64,000 nt of DNA from Pithys albifrons albifrons (taxonomy: Eukaryota > Chordata > Aves > Passeriformes > Thamnophilidae), in contig NC_092465.1 of NCBI RefSeq assembly GCF_047495875.1, positions 823,501 to 887,500 of the forward strand, written 5' to 3'. Under the pieces are notes generated by a model. The model worked only from the letters and a program-made list of their open reading frames with translations. It did not search any database and was not told the origin of the DNA. A program made the translations under genes and the position numbers. Each line of letters begins with the position of its first letter. The first letter of the stretch is position 1. This document shows, piece after piece, positions 57,148-64,000 of this stretch.

Positions 57148-60100
57148 GTAAAGCCTCTAATGCTGGAAAGTCATCTTCCTTAGCTTCCCCTTCCCAGAAT
57201 CCTGGGGAAGTGCCTGTGTTTGCTGAGCACATGAACAACATGCAAGGGAAGAAACGGGGTTTGATTTTTGTCTGTGTCACCATCCACCCACCAGCCACCC
57301 CCGGGGGCCTCAGGGGGCTGCCCAGAGCCCACGTACAATGAGGGTTGGTATCCAAACTCCTGCAGCAGCACTTGGGAGCAGCACCAGTCACTGAAGGAGG
57401 CACATGCAGGGGTTTCCCCAAAGCCCAGGTTTTACTGAATTTCTGCAGTTGTGCAGCTGATGTTCCACTCCTGGGCAGCGGCTCCCAGCGGAGCAGGATG
57501 GAGGTGTCTCCTTCATCTGCATGAGCACATGGACTATGCATTCATCTCATTCTCATTCTTAATTACAGTTCAAGGACTAAATCCATCTCAGTCAGGCTCA
57601 TGCTCAGGTGGGATAAATCCAGTGAGGGTCCCAGATTTATAGAAGGGCAGTAAGAGCAGGGTGTGCCTGGATTCCTGACCCTGCCTGTACTCCTGGGGGC
57701 TTTTACACGTAGTCCTGGCTTTTATTTTTTACACTTGCCTTGGCTGTTGCCCTTGGCCGTGTCCCTGAGGGGACAGGGATCTGGACAGGGCTCATCCTGC
57801 CTCACCAGTCAGAGCAGCTTGGGGGGTCTCTGCTGGCACCCCTTTAGTGCTGTCACCTTCTGTCCATCACTGGTGCCACTGCCTTGGTTTCTGCTGTCCA
57901 TATGCAGGATGAATCCAAAACACTGTTGTTCCCCTCTATGCCTGAGGATGACATGCTTGGCCAGAGCAGGGGGTGGTGATACCAGGGCCACATAGGACCC
58001 TCAGCCTCCCCATCACACCTGGGGAATGCTTTCTGCTCCCCTCGTTTTTCCCACTGGCCAAGAGAGGACCCGTGGGATGAGGAATGGCAATGTTGGGATG
58101 TCCCAGCCCTGGCTGCAAGAGCTGGTGACCCCAAGCCCTGAGGAACTGGCCACTGTCCCACCCTTAGTGCTGGGGGTCAGTCCCTGCCTTGCCCCATGTG
58201 CTCAGCCCCGTGTTCCCACCAAGACAGGGCTGATCTGGGAGTGGTGCTATCAGCCATCAGCTCTGTGACCATTCACAGCCTCTGTCCTTCCCCCTCCCCT
58301 TGTCCCTCACCATCCCCTCAGTGCCCTGTGGGCACAGGCACTGGTGGGCAGCAGGACACCACAGCCACCATGGCACCACCACTGCCTGTCCCTGCTGGTG
58401 GCACATGGCACGAGGAGCAGACGATACCCAGCAGTTCCTCACACCGATGGAAATATGGAAGAGAGACAGGCTGATCTCAGTGCCCCTGAGCATTTACAAT
58501 TTATATGTCCTTGTCAGATGGGAAGTTTGATGACTCTAATGTCATGTTTGTCCTTCACCCAGAGAAAATCTCCTTTTAAAGATCACCAGTCTGGCTCTGT
58601 TGACAGGAACCATGCAGGTCATCCTGTTAACATGTGTGGGATTGTTCCAAAATGTGGGTCTTTTTAACCATTAAAAAAAGGAGAAAACCCCCAACACTTT
58701 GTGATTCCCAAAGTGAATTGGACCCAGAGCAGGTCTGGCTCTGGGATGGAGCTGGGTGGGCTGTGCGGACGCAGCTGCCCCATAGTGCCAGAGCCTGGTT
58801 GGCTCCTCTGGCAGAACCAGGCTGTGCCAGGCAAGATTTCTTTCCCTTTCTGAGCAAAGCTCTCTGAAAATGTAAATATTTTCATGCCCCCTCTGAACAC
58901 TTCTGCTCAGCCCTGCTGCTTTAGTTTCTCATGAATCCTGCACACACAGCTCCCAGAAAGCTGCATTAGAAGGGGAATAGGTCTCTTGGGCAGACCCTGT
59001 GGAGCAGCAGCACACCTGGATTTGGTGGCATCACCATCCCTTTCCCTGTGATCCAACAGCCAGCAGTACCCCCACCCCTGCCTGCCTGGCACAGCCCCAC
59101 CTGCAGCCTGGGGCTGGGGGATGCTGTGAATGGAGCAGGAGCCCTGGGGGACCCCTGCCATCCCACCTGCCCCACAAAGAGCCCATTGCCTGGATGCCAA
59201 GAGAGGAGTTCAAGCACCCCAAACACTATGGACGTCCTCCAGAGGCTTTGGAGGGCTCTGGAACAGGTGTGGTGACATGAATTAGGGGGGTGAGAGCTGG
59301 AGTTGCTCACTCTGGGGCTGTGTGTGATGGACACGTCTGGTCATGTGTCCTGTGATCCCTCTGCACAGCAGGGCCAGGTGGTGATTGGAAATGTCCAGAG
59401 ACATGAGCACATCCCTCTCATGGCTGGGATACCAAGGGACGTGTCCAACCACCCCTGCACAGGCTGTGGTTGGTGTGGCTGTGGTGGGCAGAAGCTGTGC
59501 CTCTCCTGAGAGCAGGGAGCTGCCAGAAGAACACAGGCTGGGACATTGGGAGCCTTGCTCCTCTCTGAGCCAAAGAAACTCCCAGCCCCAGAAACTCCCA
59601 GCCAGAGAAACTCCCAGCCCCAGAAATCAGAGCTGTCACCCTGGCCAGTGCGGGTGTTTTCTCCCTGGAGGAGTATTGAGTGACTTGCTCTGCAATTTCA
59701 GCTTTGGAAGTGATGCTGGTCCCACTATATGCCATGGGACATCATGAGGGATGCTCTGCTAAACAAAGATGCCTTTGGAATTTCAGTTCCTTTTTATGGG
59801 GGCTCATTGTTATTTATCTCTCAACATCCACGTGTCCTTGAACCACTCTGCACTTGGACGTTGTGGTGCATCTCCCTTTGAGAACAGCCACTGCCAGAGC
59901 CCCCCAGCCCATGGGAGCCCTGCAGGGAGCAGGGACTGAGCTGATCCCCAGGTCTGCAGCTGCAGCTCCCCCTGTGCTGGTGGTGCTGAAGGCTGAGCGA
60001 GGGCAGGATGATCCCTTGGGAATTTATAAACTGAACCAGCAGTGGCTTTAACTCCAGTGGGTTTGTCACCCAATGCACTGGTTGTGCAGGTCTGTGCAGT

Positions 60101-60360
60101 CCAACCAGCTGCATTCAACCTTAAAAATAAGAGGAAAAGAGCACCCACAGGGGCCTGACCCCGAGCTGTCCTGCCAGGAGGGGGGTGGGATGCTGGGTTT
60201 GTGCCCCTGGAGCTGCCTGGCATCGCACCCGGGGGTGCAGGCTGTGCCAGGCACACGTGGGACTCTGTTAATTTAAGGGGAATTATGTGAATTGTACAGC
60301 ACGGGTTGACTATACTCCTGAGGATTGCAGTTATTATGTTTACCATCAATATTCATGAAG
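57148..60360. other. unique sequence, no gene seen
   Basis: More than 3 kb of mixed-GC single-copy DNA without mobile elements. Many short overlapping open frames, none recognisable. It contains the 18-bp repeat at 59576. Confidence 0.5.
59576..59628. repeat. about 18-bp tandem repeat, 3 copies
   Basis: Three neighbouring copies of AAACTCCCAGCCCCAGAA, one of them changed to AGCCAGAGAA. Confidence 0.9.
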
Positions 60361-60388
60361 GCTTCTTTAAAAAAAAAAAAAAAGAAGC
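60361..60388. repeat. poly-A run inside an inverted repeat
   Basis: GCTTCTTT (60361-60368) and AAAGAAGC (60381-60388) are perfect inverted arms around the poly-A stretch at 60369-60383. Confidence 0.85.
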
Positions 60389-60548
60389 AGAAGCAGGGAA
60401 ATTTTGCTCTGAACCAGAGAACTGCCACATCTTCTGGGAGTGCCTGCAGAAGTGTGTTTTCCCCAGTTTATTTTCCCTCTGTATTTCTCAGGGTGTTGCC
60501 TGGACAGTTGTTGAGAAAAGCAAGTTGTGCTGGTGCACAACAGTCTAC
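60389..60548. other. unique sequence
   Basis: Short single-copy DNA between the poly-A inverted repeat and a CR1 fragment. Confidence 0.4.
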
Positions 60549-60825
60549 AAGGGCCTGGAGTGACAGGACAAGGGGGAATGGCTTCAAACTGAAAGAGGGC
60601 AGGTTTAGATTAGATATTCAGAAAAAAATTTTTACTATGAGAGTGGTGAGGCCCTGGCACAGGTCGGGCAGAGAAGCTGTGGCTGCCCCTGGATCCCTGG
60701 GAGTGTCCAAGGCCAGGCTGGACAGGACTTGGAGCACCCTGGGCTGGTGGGAGGTGTCCCTGCCCATGGGAACAAGATGGGCTCCAACCCAACCCAACCC
60801 ATACTGGGATTCTAGGAGTCTGTGA
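60549..60825 (+). mobile_element. CR1 LINE 3' UTR, about 275 bp
   Basis: AGTGACAGGACAAGGGGGAA, TTTAGATTAGATATTCAG, GGGCAGAGAAGCTGTGGCTG, GGTGGGAGGTGTCCCTGCCC and the tail GGATTCTAGGAGTCTGTGA in plus orientation. A CCAACCCAACCCAACCC expansion replaces the usual core just before the tail. Confidence 0.95.
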
Positions 60826-61330
60826 ACATCATTGCTGTGTTTGGCCTCTTCAGGAAACGAGATGGGCTTGATTTTTAATTCACTTTGTAGTTTTTCAGCC
60901 CAGACAACTCCCTTCTCTAAGGAAACATGTAACTTTATGCCAGGAAGTCTTAGGAAACCTGGGTTCTCATTATGTGGCACAGGTCTGGGTGGATATTCTG
61001 GTACAAAGGACAAATTTCTGTGGGTTTTTCCTGTAATTGCTGCAAAAGTATCTTGTCTTTTATAGGTATCAGTGTCCCCCTCACAGGCATCACTTTAATT
61101 TCTGCCAACAACTGCAGATGTTGCCTACACTGGGGTGGAGGGGGTGGTGTGGGCACCAGGTGGGGTGCAGGTGGGGAGGAGGAGGGTCTCTATCCCCATC
61201 CCTGTGCCCCGTGATGGGGCAGAGCCCCTCTCCCCTCTGATTAAAGCCAGCAGAGGATAAAAAGGCAGCAGTGGGCCCTTGCCTTCTGCTGCTGCCTGCG
61301 CCGGCGGCCCCGCACAGGCTGCCAACAGGG
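60826..61330. other. unique sequence, no gene seen
   Basis: Mixed-GC single-copy DNA. Confidence 0.5.
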
Positions 61331-61860
61331 CACTGCTCTGCCAGTTGTAAATTTTAATTGGCCATCTGGGGAAAGCACAAACCACTGACTAGAGATTAAT
61401 CAGTAAATTAACCCAGGCATAATACACATTTCCCAGCGGGGCCCGGGCTGCTGGAGGCTGGGGCGGAGCAGCCGCGGCTGCGGCGGGACCCGCGCGGGGA
61501 TGCTGCTCTCGCTCCCGGCCGCCCCGCCGAACATCTTCCCCGTGTCCCGAAATTCCCTTCAGCGTGACCTTGGCGGTGCCCCTGATTTGTATGGCAGTTG
61601 CCGAGAGGCTTCCCCGTAAGTGCTCAACACAGATGGCACAGGTAGCGCTGCCGGCAGGAAGAGCTGATGAATCAGTGAATGTGACACCTTCCCTCTGGTG
61701 AGCTGTTCGCTGCTGCCGAGGCGCCCCCGGGCAGGAGCAGCCGCGTCCCTGCGGCCGTGCCCGCCGGGAGCTCACCGGGTCCATAAATAGGGCTGGGGAT
61801 AAGCAAACACCGCAAAGGACAAGATTTCCCATCCGTTTTTTCTTATTCTTCATCCTGCAG
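61331..61860. promoter_or_regulatory. CpG-rich, motif-dense candidate regulatory block
   Basis: An AT-rich stretch with GTAAATTTTAATTGGCC (61346) is followed by a CpG-dense segment (61437-61560) and a second one (61690-61780), which ends in ATAAATAG (61783-61790), a TATA-box-like word in a GC context. The layout could be a plus-strand core promoter or an enhancer. No exon was recognised downstream. Confidence 0.35.
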
Positions 61861-62160
61861 AAAGGTTTTGGTCATCCCTTGCATAGCAGAGAGTCACCTC
61901 TGTCTGGTGCATCCTGGCCAGGTGTCTCTCTGGCTGCAGAACCATGACAGGGGCAGTCTGGGGGCAGCAGAACCTCAACATCTGCCTTGTGCTGCCCAGG
62001 GAAAGAGCAAAACCCACTTTCCCATGTGGGTGTTGGGAGCAGCAGGGAGGAGCAGGAAGGTGAACACTGAGCAGCAGCAGCTTTGCTGTCCTGTCTGGGC
62101 TGCAGGAGCCAGCGGGGTTTGGGTTTGGAGACATTTCACAAGGACATTTGTGAGATATTC
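61861..62160. other. unique sequence
   Basis: Mixed-GC DNA leading to the next CR1. Confidence 0.4.
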
Positions 62161-62306
62161 CCCATCCTTGGAAGTGTCCAAGGCCAGGAGAAACCTTGGA
62201 GAAACCTGGGATAGTGGAAGGTGTCCTTGGCCATAGCAGGGAGTTAAACAAGATGAGCTTTGAGATCCCTTCCAGCTCCAGCCATTCTGGGGTTCTGTGA
62301 TTCCCT
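62161..62306 (+). mobile_element. CR1 LINE 3' tip
   Basis: CCATCCTTGGAAGTGTCCAA, GTGGAAGGTGTCCTTGGCCA, GAGATCCCTTCCAGCTCCAG and a tail CATTCTGGGGTTCTGTGATT; plus orientation, 5'-truncated. Confidence 0.92.
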
Positions 62307-63047
62307 CCTATCCCAAATGTGTGTGGCTTTAGACCAGGAGGACACTGTCCCTGTGCCAACCAACAGCACTACATTATACCAGCTTTTCTGTCCCTTTCCC
62401 AAACCTGCTCAATTCAAACTTATTTTGTTGGAGTGTATAAATTCAGGTTGGGTATCTGGGGGAGGAATCCTCTCCTGCATCCTGTCTGCACAGCTTTGGC
62501 AAAGAGCTGTGGGACTGCTGAGCACTGCACCGAGCAGGGGGGAAAGAAGGAAGAAGGAAGAGAAGCAAAACAGCCAAAGAAATGAGGAAAAGTCAACCCC
62601 AGCCAAATCCATCCAGGTGATGGTGGTGGGCACATAGTTCATTCCCACCCAGAAGCTGGTGCCCCTCCCTGGTGCAGTGGCAGTGTGGAAGCACCCGGAG
62701 CTGCTACTGGCACCTGCCCTGGCCATGGGGTTGCTGCTGCCCCACTCTGGATTCTCTGGCATCTCTTGACACTGTGTGGGCTGGGCATGGCAGTGCCCCA
62801 CAGGTCTCAGAGCCCTGGGCTCAGGGGTTCTGCCTTGACCTGGCTCCTGCCCATGTGACAGGAGATTGTCCCATACACCTCCATCTGCTGTGGGAGACAA
62901 GGAATGTCCCTTCCCACCCTGAGACCAACCCTCCCCAGAGACCCACATCCCCTGCCCTGCTGATGCCCACCCCAATTGTACCAGCACTGACTCCTTGTGA
63001 GTCTGCTCCTGGTTAGCAGTGAGGTCAAGCTTATCTGGGTAGATATC
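62307..63047. other. unique sequence, no gene seen
   Basis: Mixed-GC single-copy DNA; the 192-codon minus frame (62409-62987) has no recognisable domain. Confidence 0.5.
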
Positions 63048-63172
63048 ATGGAATCACAGCATCCCAGAATAGTTTGGGTTGGGAGGGACCTTAAAACTCA
63101 TCTTGTTCCACCTGCCCACCATGGACAGGGCCACCTTCCACCAGAGCAGGTTCCTCCAAGTCCCATCCAGAT
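63048..63172 (-). mobile_element. CR1 LINE 3' tip
   Basis: CATGGAATCACAGCATCCCA, TTGGGAGGGACCTTAAAACT and CCATGGACAGGGCCACCTTC in reverse orientation; 5'-truncated. Confidence 0.93.
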
Positions 63173-63844
63173 ATCCTGACTGATGGACTAACACAATCAG
63201 GGCAGTCAGGTGAGCTGCACTCAGGGACTCCAGTCCTTATTTCACCCATACAGAAATCTCTGTCCAGTTTGTAAAGTACTTTGGAATATTTGCAGAAAAC
63301 TGTTCTGTGTCCCCCATGCACCATCAACGCTACAGGGACACCTTCTCCAGCAGCCTCCCTATTTTGAGGGGAAGTTTTGGGGCACAATTCAGTTTGTTAA
63401 CCCCTGGAACTGGCTCTGCCCTGAAGAACGAGTCCTGCTCTTCAGAATTTAAACATTTTTTCTAATAAGTGGTTCCTTGGCTGGGAATATATGGATGCAC
63501 CACTGTATCCTGTCTGTGATTTTGCATTTTCCCCACTGTCTCTTCTGCCTGACATGATAATGAGCTCTGTGTTAAGCCAGAAAAAAGCAATTTTCTCCTG
63601 AGGTTAATTTCTTTGGATTGCCCACCTGAAGTGGGGAGTTGCATATAAATTCTAATTTGTACTGAAGTGCAGAAGATTGAGTTAAGTTTTTTTGGCATAG
63701 ATGATACACTGCAAATCCTTATTGACACACTGGGTGTTTTGTTCTGCCTTCCTGGCAATTGCCTTGTGAAGAAAATGGTGATAAAACCAGTTGTGCCTCT
63801 GGCTCCCTTTGAATGAGCTCCAGCTTTAAAACAAGTACCTAAAA
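63173..63844. other. unique sequence, no gene seen
   Basis: Mixed to AT-rich single-copy DNA. Confidence 0.5.
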
Positions 63845-64000
63845 AGAGAGAGGGCAGGGCTAGGTGGGATATTGGGAAGGAATTGGTGGCTGGGAGGGTG
63901 GGCAGGCCCTGGCACAGGTTGGGCAGAGAAGCTGTGGCTGCCCCTGGATCCCTGGGAGTGTCCAAGGTCAGGCTGGACAGGGCTTGGAGCCACCTGGGCT
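63845..64000 (+). mobile_element. CR1 LINE 3' fragment, cut by window end
   Basis: GGTGGGATATTGGGAAGGAA, GGGCAGAGAAGCTGTGGCTG and CAGGGCTTGGAGCCACCTGG in plus orientation. The 3' tail lies beyond the window. Confidence 0.93.

Noticed and set aside
1..64000. CRISPR array, operon, phage or other prokaryote-type system
   Set aside because: Every tandem array is a eukaryotic minisatellite or microsatellite without unique spacers, and the window carries avian CR1 elements throughout.

Overview
This window is vertebrate, and almost certainly avian, nuclear DNA. The strongest evidence is about 25 truncated copies of the CR1 (chicken repeat 1) LINE on both strands. Each has the typical avian 3' tail (a short TTGGAAGGGACC-type core ending in ATTCTATGA-like octamers), and most are cut off at the 5' side. 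The abundance of GC-rich minisatellites and the moderate-to-high GC content would suit a bird microchromosome or small macrochromosome; species and locus cannot be named from the sequence. There is no bacterial, phage or organellar content.

I find no protein-coding gene I can defend. The longest open frames, up to about 800 codons, all lie in tandem repeats whose unit length or composition lacks stop codons: 1-1052, 12581-13020, 23643-24393, 37440-38809, 48017-48512 and 49271-49590. No conserved domain, supported exon structure, tRNA or rRNA was recognised. A possible transcript end lies at 1247-1252 (AATAAA), immediately after the first minisatellite.

Layout. 1-1.05 kb: a G-rich hexamer-based minisatellite. 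2.6-2.8 kb: a pyrimidine hexamer array. 3-11 kb: mostly unique DNA with an enhancer-like block at 6.9-7.6 kb. 11.9-13.0 kb: a block with POU-type octamers, then a 32-bp minisatellite. 13-20 kb: unique DNA with several CR1 copies. 20.6-21.7 kb: homeodomain-type sites, a CpG-rich stretch and an interrupted CTG repeat. 23.6-24.4 kb: a 16-bp minisatellite with nested higher-order repeats. 26.8-28.2 kb: the strongest regulatory candidate, a CpG island next to a long unique stretch with a full CRE palindrome. 30-37 kb: CR1 copies, pyrimidine tracts and a CTCCTG hexamer array. 37.4-39.1 kb: a 1.37-kb, 9-bp minisatellite that seems free of indels, followed by a 23-bp array. 39-48 kb: unique DNA, a perfect CCCCTT array and a CCTT array of about 500 bp. 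49.2-49.6 kb: a 40-bp minisatellite. 50-64 kb: more CR1, AT-rich blocks and two further enhancer-like stretches (53.3-54.4 and 61.3-61.9 kb).

The picture fits an intergenic or intronic region near a developmental gene: CR1-poor stretches with motif-rich unique sequence alternate with fast-evolving tandem arrays. That reading is inference. Cross-species alignment and RNA or chromatin data would decide it.
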